Shown: positions 36,187 to 44,171, counted from the stretch's first letter. The stretch is 64,000 nt of DNA from an uncultured Pelagibacteraceae bacterium (GCA_902588835.1 CACIQQ010000004.1:36558-100557); one strand, 5' to 3'. Numbers and translations are program-made. The notes: generated by a model not told the origin, from the sequence alone.

Positions 36187-38343
36187 ATGACTGCTTTAAA
36201 AAAACAACAAAAAGAAGAACTCAAGAACAAATATATTAATAGGGAACTTTCCTGGTTAAAATTCAATGATAGAGTTCTTTTTGAAGCACAAAATCTTGAA
36301 AATCCCTTGTATGAAAGAGTAAAATTTTTATCAATTGCCGGTTCAAATCTTGATGAATTTTTTATGGTTCGGGTAGCAGGTCTATATAGTCAAATAAAAC
36401 AAGAAGTTGATTCATTAAGTTCTGATGGTCTGACACCTGATGAACAAATGGAAGAGGTAATTTCCGAAACTAAAAAACTATTAATCAAACAAAATAAGAT
36501 TTATATTCAACTTATCGCAGAATTAAAAAAAAACAATATCAGTTTAGTTAAGCCAGTTAATTTAAATACTAAGGATAAAAAAAAACTTCTAGAAATATTC
36601 AAAGAAGAGATTTATCCTTTATTAACACCATCTGCTATTGATCCTGCGCATCCATTTCCATTTATAATCAACCAAGGAAGAGCGCTTGTAATGAGGTTAA
36701 GAAAAAAAAATAAAAAAAGAATTTTAAACTCAATAATAGTAATACCAAAAGCATTATCTAGATTTATTGAAATAGAGTCTTCAAAAAATCATAAAAAATT
36801 TGTTGTTCTAGACGATGTAATAAGTTTTTTTGCTAAAGAAATTTTTCCAGATCATGATTTAGAAAAAAAAATGATTTTCAGGGTAATAAGAGATAGTGAT
36901 GTTGAAATTCAAGAGGAAGCAGAAGATCTAGTTAGATCTTTTGAATTAGCCTTAAAAAGACGTAGAACGGGCGATATTGTTCGTTTAGAGGTCCTTGAAA
37001 ATAGTGATCATGAATTGATAAAATTTATAACAAACAAATTAGATGTAAATCCTGATTATATTTATAATGTATTTGGCCTTGTTGGAATTCAAGATATAGA
37101 TCAAATATGTAAGTTAAAAAATCCAAAATTAAGATTTAAAAATTTTGTACCTAGAGATGTTGAAAGATTAAAAGAATATAATGATAATTTTTTTGAAACC
37201 ATCAAAAGGAAAGATTTAGTTGTTCATCATCCTTTTGAAACATTTGACTCAGTAATTGAATTTTTGAACCAAGCAGCAAATGATAAAAAAGTAATAGCTA
37301 TAAAACAAACTTTGTATAGAACAACTTTAGATTCACCAATTGTTAAAGCTTTAATAACAGCTGCAGAAAATGGAAAAACAGTTACTGCTTTAATAGAAAT
37401 TAAAGCAAGATTTGACGAGGAAGCAAATATTCAATTATCAAGAAGTTTAGAAAAGGTAGGTGTTCAAATTGTTTATGGTTTTGCAAAATACAAAACTCAT
37501 GCAAAATCATCATTAGTTTTAAGAAGAGAACAAGGTAAAATACAAACTTATTTTCACTTAGGAACTGGTAATTATCATCCTGTAAATGCTAAAATCTATA
37601 CTGATTTGTCTTTATTCAGCTGTGATAGAAAAATGGCATCAGATGTTGAAAAATTTTTTAATTATGTAACAGGATACGCAAAACCAAAAAATTTAAATAA
37701 AATTTCTGTTTCGCCAATTAATATGAGACAAACCTTAAATAAAAACATTGATGCTGAAATTGAAAATTCTAAAAATGGAAAATTTGCAGCCATTTGGGCA
37801 AAAATGAATTCATTAGTAGATCCGGAAATTATTGATAAATTTTATGAAGCTTCGAATGCTGGTGTTAATATTCATTTATTTGTAAGGGGTGTTTGTTGCT
37901 TGAGACCAGGTATTAAAAATAGATCTGAAAATATAGTTGTAAAAAGTATTATAGGAAGATTTTTAGAGCATTCTAGAATTTATTGTTTTAGTAACGGTAC
38001 TAAAAAAATGCCTAATAGAAATGCAAAAGTATATATTTCCTCAGCTGATCTTATGCCAAGAAATTTAAATAGAAGAGTAGAGCTTTTGGTGCCAATTGAA
38101 AATGAGACTGTTCATGAGCAGATTCTAGATCAAATAATGTTAGCAAATTATCTTGATACTAATCAGAGCTGGGAGCTCAATGCAGATGGTAATTATAAAA
38201 AAATTAAGTATAGTAAGAACGATTCCTTTTCAGCTCATGAATACTTTATGAATAATCCGAGCTTATCTGGAAGAGGTAAAGCTAAATTAACTATGCAACC
38301 TAAGAAATTGCATTTAAGACTGATTAAAAGTGGAAGTAATTAA
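36187..38343 (+). CDS. ppk: Polyphosphate kinase 1
   Basis: A 718-residue kinase polymerising the ATP gamma-phosphate into polyphosphate. It starts with YINRELSWLKFNDRVLFEAQNLENPLYERVKFLSIAGSNLDEFFMVRVAG, typical of PPK1, and contains the active-site blocks HHPFETFDSVIEFLNQAA, IKQTLYRTT, VTALIEIKARFDEEANI, KTHAKSSLVLRRE (autophosphorylated His) and SSADLMPRNLNRRVELL. The ORF-track start at 35965 is an artefact reading through sixA; 36187 matches the family N terminus. It overlaps ppx by 14 bases. Placement beside pst-phoB links Pi uptake with Pi storage. Confidence 0.96.
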   Translation: MTALKKQQKEELKNKYINRELSWLKFNDRVLFEAQNLENPLYERVKFLSIAGSNLDEFFMVRVAGLYSQIKQEVDSLSSDGLTPDEQMEEVISETKKLLIKQNKIYIQLIAELKKNNISLVKPVNLNTKDKKKLLEIFKEEIYPLLTPSAIDPAHPFPFIINQGRALVMRLRKKNKKRILNSIIVIPKALSRFIEIESSKNHKKFVVLDDVISFFAKEIFPDHDLEKKMIFRVIRDSDVEIQEEAEDLVRSFELALKRRRTGDIVRLEVLENSDHELIKFITNKLDVNPDYIYNVFGLVGIQDIDQICKLKNPKLRFKNFVPRDVERLKEYNDNFFETIKRKDLVVHHPFETFDSVIEFLNQAANDKKVIAIKQTLYRTTLDSPIVKALITAAENGKTVTALIEIKARFDEEANIQLSRSLEKVGVQIVYGFAKYKTHAKSSLVLRREQGKIQTYFHLGTGNYHPVNAKIYTDLSLFSCDRKMASDVEKFFNYVTGYAKPKNLNKISVSPINMRQTLNKNIDAEIENSKNGKFAAIWAKMNSLVDPEIIDKFYEASNAGVNIHLFVRGVCCLRPGIKNRSENIVVKSIIGRFLEHSRIYCFSNGTKKMPNRNAKVYISSADLMPRNLNRRVELLVPIENETVHEQILDQIMLANYLDTNQSWELNADGNYKKIKYSKNDSFSAHEYFMNNPSLSGRGKAKLTMQPKKLHLRLIKSGSN

Positions 38344-39841
38344 TACAAAACAACAATCTTCATCAAAACATTTAAAATTAGCCATTATTGATATTGGCTC
38401 AAATTCTATAAGAATGCTAATTTATGATGATTTTAGTTCAACAAGAGTTCCGACATTTAATGAAAAAGCAGTATGTGAACTAGGAAAAAATTTAGATAAA
38501 TCAAGAAAGCTTCATAAATCTGGATCAGAATATGCATTAAAAGTTTTAAAAAGATTTTCAGAAATTTTAAATGTATCAAAGATCACAAATTTGAAAATAA
38601 TTGCAACTGCTGTTTTGCGAGAGGCTACAGATGCAAAACAATTTATCAGCGAAGTAGAAACCCTTTTTAAAACAAAAATTGATATTCTGAGTGGTGAAGA
38701 AGAAGCAAATTGTTCTGCTGAAGGTGTAAAAATTGGATTCGATAATGTCGATGGTTTGGTAGCAGATCTTGGTGGAGGAAGTTTAGAATTAGCTAGAGTT
38801 GAAAATAATGTTGTTACGAACAAAACCTCTTTGCCAATTGGTGTTCTTAGATTAATAAATAATCCAATTGTTAAAAAAAGAAATTTACCAAAGTATGTAA
38901 AAAAATTATTAAGAGAGGAAAAATGGTTATCTAAAAAAAAATTTAATAATTTATATTTAGTGGGAGGAACTTGGAGATCTTTATTTAAATTACATCTTTT
39001 CCAAAATAATCACCCTGTTCATATTATTCATCAATATTCTATAGATAAATCAACGTTGTCTAAATTTCTTGAAAAAGTTTCATCATTTAATAAATCAAAA
39101 CTTAAAACTGTGGAATATATTTCAAAATCAAGAACACAATTTTTACCGTATAGTTCTATTATTTTAGATGAGATAATGAGTATAACAAATCCAAAAAAAA
39201 TAATTTGTTCAATTAGCGGTTTGAGGGAAGGTTCTTTATCAATTGATCATTTTAAAAATACAAAAGAGTCAGAAATTTTTACTAAATCAATTGAGTATAT
39301 TGCATTAAAAAGAGGGGATTTAGGATCTACCTACCAAAAATATTTTAAATTTATACTCCCTGTTTTTGATGGAAATGAACACTATAACAAAAAATTATTA
39401 CATCTAGCTTGTGTTTTAAGTCATATGGATTGGGGTCTTGGTGCATTTCAAAAAGCAGAACTGGTGTTTCAAGAAACTCTTAACACACCTCTATTAAGAC
39501 TTACACATAAAGAAAGGATACAATTAGCTCTCTCTTGTTATTGGAGATACTGTAGTATTAAATATAATCCAAAATTTGAATATCTTACTTTTTTAAATAA
39601 TAACGAAATATTTTCAAGTAAACAGGTTGGTGCTGCATTAAGATTCTCTCAGTCTTTAACATCCATATCAACAATTTTTCTTGAAGAATTTAAATTGTAT
39701 AAAAGAGGGAATTCAATATTTTTAAAAATTCCATCTCAACATCAAGAAATAATTTCCAAACAGGTAACAAAAAGGTTTAAGGCTCTTGCTAGAGAATTAT
39801 TTTTAGAACCTAGAGTTATTTATTCAAATAATTCAAAATGA
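38330..39841 (+). CDS. ppx: Exopolyphosphatase (Ppx/GppA family)
   Basis: A 503-residue protein of the ASKHA fold. The N-terminal phosphate loop is AIIDIGSNSIRMLIYDD, followed by TAVLREATDA, ILSGEEEANCSAEGV and the second loop LVADLGGGSLELARVE; the C-terminal half contains a helical HD-like domain with LACVLSHMDWG. It degrades polyphosphate, or ppGpp-type pppGpp if GppA-like. The start is GTG at 38330 within ppk (14-nt overlap), since the ATG alternatives lie too far inside the conserved part. With ppk it forms a polyphosphate cycle. Confidence 0.92.
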   Translation: MEVINTKQQSSSKHLKLAIIDIGSNSIRMLIYDDFSSTRVPTFNEKAVCELGKNLDKSRKLHKSGSEYALKVLKRFSEILNVSKITNLKIIATAVLREATDAKQFISEVETLFKTKIDILSGEEEANCSAEGVKIGFDNVDGLVADLGGGSLELARVENNVVTNKTSLPIGVLRLINNPIVKKRNLPKYVKKLLREEKWLSKKKFNNLYLVGGTWRSLFKLHLFQNNHPVHIIHQYSIDKSTLSKFLEKVSSFNKSKLKTVEYISKSRTQFLPYSSIILDEIMSITNPKKIICSISGLREGSLSIDHFKNTKESEIFTKSIEYIALKRGDLGSTYQKYFKFILPVFDGNEHYNKKLLHLACVLSHMDWGLGAFQKAELVFQETLNTPLLRLTHKERIQLALSCYWRYCSIKYNPKFEYLTFLNNNEIFSSKQVGAALRFSQSLTSISTIFLEEFKLYKRGNSIFLKIPSQHQEIISKQVTKRFKALARELFLEPRVIYSNNSK

Positions 39842-39964
39842 ATTTATTAATTAAATTGTAATATTATATTAATATTTTTTTAACAAAAGTTTTCTAACTT
39901 AAATTAACAGAATTTTTATTTAACTTATTTTTCCTCTGTAAAATTTAAATTTTGTTAACTATCT

Positions 39965-40004
39965 TCTTTCTTCCTTGTCTAAGTTGATAGGGGAGAAAGA
40001 CCCC
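39965..40004 (+). other. Alternative RNA hairpins downstream of ppx
   Basis: On the plus strand, TCTTTCTTCC (39965-39974) can pair with GGGAGAAAGA (39991-40000) over ten base pairs with one G-U, leaving a 16-nt loop. GGGG (39990-39993) can instead pair with CCCC (40001-40004) around the loop AGAAAGA. The two foldings exclude each other. The G-U pair would be an A-C mismatch on the minus strand, so plus-strand RNA is favoured. No coding sequence covers this site; it is 120 nt past the ppx stop. The rest of 39842-40014 is plain AT-rich DNA. Confidence 0.4.
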
Positions 40005-40014
40005 ATATAAATTT

Positions 40015-40221
40015 TTAATTGTTTAAAGATAAGCTTTCACTAGCTTGTTTTTTTGCTAGTTTTCTTGCTTTTTTTTCTGCAACTTTTTTTTCTATATCAG
40101 CAATTTTCACGTTTATATTAGATAGCTTTTTTTCTTTAGCAGTTATTTTGTTTTTCAACCTATCTATTGTTTTTAAAATCTTCAGTCTTTTCTTTTCACT
40201 TTTTTTTAACTTTTTTTTCAT
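40015..40221 (-). CDS. Small lysine-rich coiled-coil protein, unknown function
   Basis: A 68-residue ORF with about one third lysine, hydrophobic residues at heptad spacing (ILKTIDRLKNKI, KKLSNINVKIADIEKKV) and no cysteine. It should form a single basic coiled coil. Evidence that it is real: a strong AGGGGG ribosome-binding sequence six bases before the ATG, and the opposite-strand ORF (40019-40330) is only a phenylalanine-rich mirror image. It lies downstream of the Nudix gene on the same strand. Function is unknown; nucleic-acid or polyanion (for example polyphosphate) binding is possible from charge alone. Confidence 0.55.
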   Translation of the reverse strand: MKKKLKKSEKKRLKILKTIDRLKNKITAKEKKLSNINVKIADIEKKVAEKKARKLAKKQASESLSLNN

Positions 40222-40303
40222 TTTAAACCCCCTAAAAATTAAATCAGGAATATTTAAACATAAAATTCAAAAATCTAAAAGCAAATTTAATACAACCCAA
40301 AGT

Positions 40304-40795
40304 TTAAAAATTTTCATGATTTCTAGTTAAATAAAAGAACATTGCTATATGAGAACCGTTATTGAATTTTTGTTTTAATATTAATTTAAATATATCTTTT
40401 TGACTAAGTAGATGAACTTTAATACCTTTTTCTGGTTTAGAAATTTTAACTAAATCTTTTGTATAAAAACCTGTTATTTTAGTGGTTAAACGTCCCGGCT
40501 CATTATAAAAAGTTATCAATTTAGTTAGTTTCGATTTTGATTTATATCCTGTTTCTTCTGTTAATTCCTTATGAGCTGATTGCAAAGTTGTTTCTTTTTT
40601 TTCGACTATGCCAGAGGGAAACTCATAATTAACTTTATTAATCGGAACTCTTTTTTGAGAAACTACTATATATTTGTTATGAATTTTAGGGATGATAATT
40701 GAAAGATTTGATGTTTTCAAATAATGATAAAACTCATTTTTCCTAAAACCTTTATTAATTAACTGGATATTGTTTGTAAGTTTGAAATTTTTCAA
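40304..40795 (-). CDS. Nudix hydrolase (ADP-ribose pyrophosphatase-like)
   Basis: A 163-residue Nudix protein. The Nudix box is GIVEKKETTLQSAHKELTEETGY, matching G-x5-E-x7-(R/K)E-x2-EE-x-G, with lysine in place of the usual arginine before the first catalytic glutamate. The N-terminal and C-terminal beta strands resemble ADP-ribose pyrophosphatases (SFPSGIVE context, FYNEPGRLTTKITGFY after the box). It presumably hydrolyses a nucleoside diphosphate-linked compound. It overlaps the aquaporin gene by four bases, so it is co-expressed with the arsC group. Confidence 0.85.
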   Translation of the reverse strand: MKNFKLTNNIQLINKGFRKNEFYHYLKTSNLSIIIPKIHNKYIVVSQKRVPINKVNYEFPSGIVEKKETTLQSAHKELTEETGYKSKSKLTKLITFYNEPGRLTTKITGFYTKDLVKISKPEKGIKVHLLSQKDIFKLILKQKFNNGSHIAMFFYLTRNHENF

Positions 40796-41451
40796 TTTTT
40801 CTTTGAAAATAAACTTTTAATGATAAATACCGCAATTAACATCCCTATAAGTTCTGCTAAAATATAATAAGGGGTATTCATGTAATTTATACCGGTAAAG
40901 GACTCAGTAAAAGTTCTTGCAATTGTCACTGCAGGATTTGCGAAAGAAGTTGATGACGTAAACCAATAACCAGCAGTAATATAAAGACCAACACAAGCAG
41001 CTACCGCAATTTTACCTGATTTCATGGAACCAAAAATTATAATTATTAATCCTAATGTTGCTATTACTTCAGATGTGAATATGTAAATACCATCTCTTGA
41101 CTTAGTAGATAATTCATAAATTTCATTTTCAAAAAAGAAATTAGCTAAACCAACACCAATCAAGCAACCAATCAATTGAGCAATGATATAGTAGGGTAAC
41201 AGTTTCTTTTTTAATTTACCTGTTATTGTCATAGCTATACTTACAAATGGATTAAAATGAGCTCCTGATACATCAGCAAATACTGTAATAAGCACAAATA
41301 AACCTGCTCCTGTAGCTATTGTGTTAGCAATCAACATCACAGCAACGTCATTAGTTAAGTTTTCAGCCATTAAACCTGAGCCAACAATAATCATTACTAA
41401 AAAACAACTGCCTAACAGTTCAGCAAGAAAATAACGATTTTTATTTTTCAT
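40792..41451 (-). CDS. Aquaporin/MIP-family channel, AqpS-like
   Basis: A 219-residue channel with six membrane segments and two half-helix loops: SGAHFNPFVSIAMTITG (NPF instead of NPA) and TSFANPAVTIARTFTESF (NPA, followed by V-T-I-A instead of the usual R). Both differences suggest a wider, solute-conducting pore. Next to arsC, an aquaglyceroporin of this kind is used as the arsenite exit in Sinorhizobium meliloti (AqpS). It overlaps arsC by 11 nt. Glycerol or another small solute remains possible, and no ArsB/Acr3 pump or ArsR is in the window. Confidence 0.85.
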   Translation of the reverse strand: MKNKNRYFLAELLGSCFLVMIIVGSGLMAENLTNDVAVMLIANTIATGAGLFVLITVFADVSGAHFNPFVSIAMTITGKLKKKLLPYYIIAQLIGCLIGVGLANFFFENEIYELSTKSRDGIYIFTSEVIATLGLIIIIFGSMKSGKIAVAACVGLYITAGYWFTSSTSFANPAVTIARTFTESFTGINYMNTPYYILAELIGMLIAVFIIKSLFSKKN

Positions 41452-41872
41452 TTATAAGTTCCTTTATTCTTTTATGAATATTATTGTAAACTTTTTCTAT
41501 TATTTCATCTTTTTTATTTAAGTCATTTGTTTCATTAAGTATTTTAACTGGATCCTCTATATCCCAATGAATTATCTTATCTTTATTTGGCCAAATGGGG
41601 CAGACTTCATTATTGGCATTATTGCAAACTGTAATAACATAATCCATTTTAATTTGACCATTAATAAACTCATTAAAATTTTTAGATCTATAATTTGAAA
41701 GATCATAATGTTTTGATAATAAATAATTCTTCACATCTTCGTTAATTTTTCCTTTTGGATTACTCCCGGCACTAAAACCTTTATACAAATCGTCATACTC
41801 ATTATTTATAATACTTTCCGCAATAATACTTCTTGCTGAATTACCTGTGCATACGAACAATATATTCTTCAT
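41441..41872 (-). CDS. arsC: Arsenate reductase, thioredoxin-coupled (LMW-PTP fold)
   Basis: A 143-residue protein of the low-molecular-weight phosphatase fold. The P-loop is VCTGNSARS (CX5R, nucleophile Cys8), the aspartate loop reads DIEDPVK, and two further cysteines in VCNNANNEVCP (Cys83, Cys91) complete the three-cysteine relay of the S. aureus-type arsenate reductase. It reduces arsenate to arsenite with thioredoxin. A plain tyrosine phosphatase is less likely because of those cysteines. It overlaps the aquaporin gene by 11 nt. It lies near the Pi-uptake cluster, and arsenate enters through phosphate transporters. Confidence 0.9.
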   Translation of the reverse strand: MKNILFVCTGNSARSIIAESIINNEYDDLYKGFSAGSNPKGKINEDVKNYLLSKHYDLSNYRSKNFNEFINGQIKMDYVITVCNNANNEVCPIWPNKDKIIHWDIEDPVKILNETNDLNKKDEIIEKVYNNIHKRIKELINEK

Positions 41873-42094
41873 TTAAAAAATAACTTTATAAATACCAATC
41901 ACGAATAGCGGTATTTGCAGTCCAAAGTTAGTTAAAATTGCCTTATCCTTACTTATAAATCCAGCTATAGTCCATCCAACAACTCCCAAACCATGAAAAT
42001 ATATATTTAATGGATATATATTTAAATTTGTAAGAAGTATTCCTACTAAAACTAAAAAAGTGCTGATCCATTTTAGATATTTTTTTATAAACAT
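41873..42094 (-). CDS. Small membrane protein of the arsC operon
   Basis: A 73-residue protein with about three hydrophobic stretches (residues ~7-23, ~31-46, ~52-71) separated by short polar turns, including LGVVGWTIAGFISKDKAIL. I do not recognise the family. The ORF track opens at 42109, but AAAGGA is placed correctly for the ATG at 42094 and lies inside the longer reading, so the shorter start is chosen. It directly abuts arsC with no gap. A role alongside the aquaporin is possible but unproven. Confidence 0.7.
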   Translation of the reverse strand: MFIKKYLKWISTFLVLVGILLTNLNIYPLNIYFHGLGVVGWTIAGFISKDKAILTNFGLQIPLFVIGIYKVIF

Positions 42095-42152
42095 AAAATT
42101 TCCTTTCATTATTATTATGTCAGTTATGTTAAGAATTTATTAAAATAAAGGA

Positions 42153-42545
42153 TTATTTACACTTTTTGCAGAGACCAAAAAATTCAAGATTATATTTTTT
42201 ATATTTCATGCCAATTTTATCTGCAAAACTACTCAAGTATTTAGATATTTTTGAATTATCAATTTCTGTTACTTCCTCACAGCTTTCGCAGATTGAAAAT
42301 GCTGCAGCTTTTGAAACTTTACAATTTGAATTTTGACAGGCAACGAAAGCATTTTTGCTTTCAATTTTGTGTATTTTTCCCATATCCACTAATTTATCTA
42401 AAGCCCTGTAGACCTGAGGAGGAGCGTTAATCCCTTTCTTCTTAACATTCGATAATATTGAGTATGCTTTTAATGGTTCTGTAGATTTTTCAATAATATC
42501 TAAAACAATTTTTTGATTTTTGGTTAAGTTTTGCTGTCTTTGCAT
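42153..42545 (-). CDS. zur: Zinc uptake regulator, Fur family (Zur)
   Basis: A 130-residue Fur-family repressor: an N-terminal winged helix (QNLTKNQKIVLDII ... PPQVYRALDKLVDMGKIHKIES) and a C-terminal metal/dimer domain with cysteine pairs CQNSNC, CESC and CKKC. The CxxC pairs suit structural zinc, and the missing HHHDH-type motif of Fur supports Zur. It is 23 bases downstream of znuB on the same strand, so znuC-znuB-zur form an operon controlled through the palindromes at 44139-44171. Confidence 0.93.
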   Translation of the reverse strand: MQRQQNLTKNQKIVLDIIEKSTEPLKAYSILSNVKKKGINAPPQVYRALDKLVDMGKIHKIESKNAFVACQNSNCKVSKAAAFSICESCEEVTEIDNSKISKYLSSFADKIGMKYKKYNLEFFGLCKKCK

Positions 42546-42567
42546 AATTTATTTTATCATTTACCCA

Positions 42568-43371
42568 TTAGTTTTTCAATTTGATCGATTGTTTTATTTT
42601 AAGTAGAGAAAGTATAAATAGAAATAAAGAAGCAGCAATTATAGATGGACCTGAAGCTGTATTGAATTCTAAAGATGTAAACAGTCCTATAATAACAGAT
42701 AGCAAGCCACCAATTACTGAAAAAAGAACCATTTGTTGTGGACTATTTGAAATATTTCTTGCCATTGCTGCTGGTATGATAAGCATTCCAGTTATTAACA
42801 ATAATCCTACCATTTTGATTGAAATAGCAATTATTGCGGCCATTAAAATTGTAAATATTGCTTTGGCTTTATCTGGATCTAATCCTTCAGCTTCAGCTAG
42901 TTCATAATTTACAGTAGATGCAAATAAAGATTTCCAAATAAATTTAAGAACTAATAATATTATAGCTCCACCTATCCATATAATAATTATATCATTCACA
43001 TTAACCGCCAGGATATCCCCAAATAAAAGTCCCATCACATCAAATCGAATGAAAGATAAAAAACCAATTACAACAAGACCTACAGCTAATGACGAATGTG
43101 CTAGAAGACCTAGTAAAGCATCACCTGGTAGATTAGTTCTTTTTTGAAGATTAATTAAAATTAGAGCTATTAAAGCTGAGATTATAAAGACGGATAATGC
43201 AATGTTAAATTCTAAAGAGTAAGCAAGTGTTACACCAAGTAAAGCAGAATGAGCTAATGTATCACCAAAATAGGATAATCTCCTCCATACTACAAAACAT
43301 CCCAAAGGACCGGTTACCAAAGCAACTCCAATTCCAGCAAATAAAGCTCTTATAAAAAAATCATCTAGCAT
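42568..43371 (-). CDS. znuB: Zinc ABC transporter permease ZnuB
   Basis: A 267-residue inner-membrane protein with about eight hydrophobic segments. It begins with FFIRALFAGIGVALVTGPLGCFVVWRRLSYFGDTLAHSALLGV, the typical ABC-3 permease start containing the coupling helix, and has GDALLGLLAHSSLAVG and LLLITGMLIIPAAMARN. It forms the Zn2+ channel with ZnuC and the binding protein ZnuA. The start codon is one base from the znuC stop. Manganese transport is a family alternative; zur and the operators argue for zinc. Confidence 0.94.
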   Translation of the reverse strand: MLDDFFIRALFAGIGVALVTGPLGCFVVWRRLSYFGDTLAHSALLGVTLAYSLEFNIALSVFIISALIALILINLQKRTNLPGDALLGLLAHSSLAVGLVVIGFLSFIRFDVMGLLFGDILAVNVNDIIIIWIGGAIILLVLKFIWKSLFASTVNYELAEAEGLDPDKAKAIFTILMAAIIAISIKMVGLLLITGMLIIPAAMARNISNSPQQMVLFSVIGGLLSVIIGLFTSLEFNTASGPSIIAASLFLFILSLLKIKQSIKLKN

Positions 43372-44118
43372 TTAATTCTTTTTAATCTTTCCTTCACTGG
43401 TGTGAATGTGATCGTGTTTATGTTCATAAATAGATAGTGTCTGCGATGCCTGTTCACCGAACAAAGCTTTGTACTCTCTGTTTTTTGCAACATCAATTGG
43501 AGATCCAGAACAACAAACATGACCATTTAAACAAACAACATGATCGGTAGCACTCATTACTGTATGTAGATCATGCGAAATTAATAAGATACCGCAGTTT
43601 AAATCTTCTGAAATTTTTTTGATTAATTCGTATAAAGCAATCTCACCAGTGAAATCAACTCCTTGTACAGGTTCATCTAGGACTAACAACTCAGGTTTTT
43701 TTGATATTGCTCTTGAAAGCAAAACTCTTTGAAATTCACCTCCAGATAAATCTCCTAAATTTTTATCTTTAAGATGGATTACTCCTGTTAACGACAATGC
43801 TTCATTAATAGTTTTATCCTCAAGGTTTTCAGTAAGAGACATAAAGTCTTTAACTCTTAGAGGTAACGTCCAATCTATTGAAATCTTTTGTGGAACGTAT
43901 CCAATCTTATTTGTGTATTTTTCAACTTCACCATCAATTTTTTTATAAATTCCTAAAGCAATTTTTGCGGTAGTACTTTTACCAGATCCATTTGGTCCAA
44001 TTAGAGTTACAATTTTACCTTTTTCAACTTGCAAGGATACTCCCTGAACTAACCATTTATCGTTTAAGCGAAAACCTGCGCTTTTTAATTTTACTAAAAT
44101 TTTATTTTCTAAACTCAT
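43372..44118 (-). CDS. znuC: Zinc ABC transporter ATPase ZnuC
   Basis: A 248-residue ABC ATPase. It has Walker A GPNGSGKST, the Q-loop YVPQKISIDWTLPLRVKDFM, signature LSGGEFQRVLLSRAI and Walker B LVLDEPVQGVDF. The C-terminal tail is histidine-rich (HKHDHIHTSEGK), as often seen in ZnuC and consistent with zinc binding. The last part of the protein also has VCLNGHVCCSGSP. It is the first gene of the znuC-znuB-zur operon and diverges from znuA with 64 bp between the two start codons, where the Zur sites lie. Confidence 0.95.
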   Translation of the reverse strand: MSLENKILVKLKSAGFRLNDKWLVQGVSLQVEKGKIVTLIGPNGSGKSTTAKIALGIYKKIDGEVEKYTNKIGYVPQKISIDWTLPLRVKDFMSLTENLEDKTINEALSLTGVIHLKDKNLGDLSGGEFQRVLLSRAISKKPELLVLDEPVQGVDFTGEIALYELIKKISEDLNCGILLISHDLHTVMSATDHVVCLNGHVCCSGSPIDVAKNREYKALFGEQASQTLSIYEHKHDHIHTSEGKIKKN

Positions 44119-44138
44119 TTTATCTCTTGACTCTATAA

Positions 44139-44171
44139 TGTTATATTATTACATAGTGTTATATTATAACA
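44139..44171 (+). promoter_or_regulatory. Tandem Zur operators between znuC and znuA
   Basis: Site 2 at 44157-44171 is the perfect palindrome TGTTATA-T-TATAACA, identical in form to the proteobacterial Zur core TGTTATANTATAACA. Site 1 at 44139-44153 is TGTTATA-T-TATTACA, one mismatch. Centres are 18 bp apart. They cover the presumed promoter area of both divergent transcripts, so both should be repressed when zinc is plentiful. Confidence 0.9.

Noticed and set aside
36174-36266. N-terminal extension of sixA in the ORF track
   Set aside because: Hydrophobic, non-homologous and antisense to ppk; the RHG motif start is at ATG 36173.
39878-39900. TTTAACAAAAG after ppx, identical to the first pstS unit
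   Set aside because: The following 11-bp unit (TTTTCTAACTT) does not match TGTAACA; a single half is expected by chance in this AT-rich DNA.
40019-40330. ORF of 103 residues on the plus strand
   Set aside because: Phenylalanine-rich mirror of the lysine-rich minus-strand ORF; TTG start without ribosome-binding site.
42112-42133. Minus-strand pattern CTTAACA/TGACATA with 11-bp spacing, resembling a Pho box before the arsC operon
   Set aside because: The second unit is a poor match and the repeat almost touches the start codon (about 18 bp to ATG 42094), leaving no room for a -10 element and transcription start.
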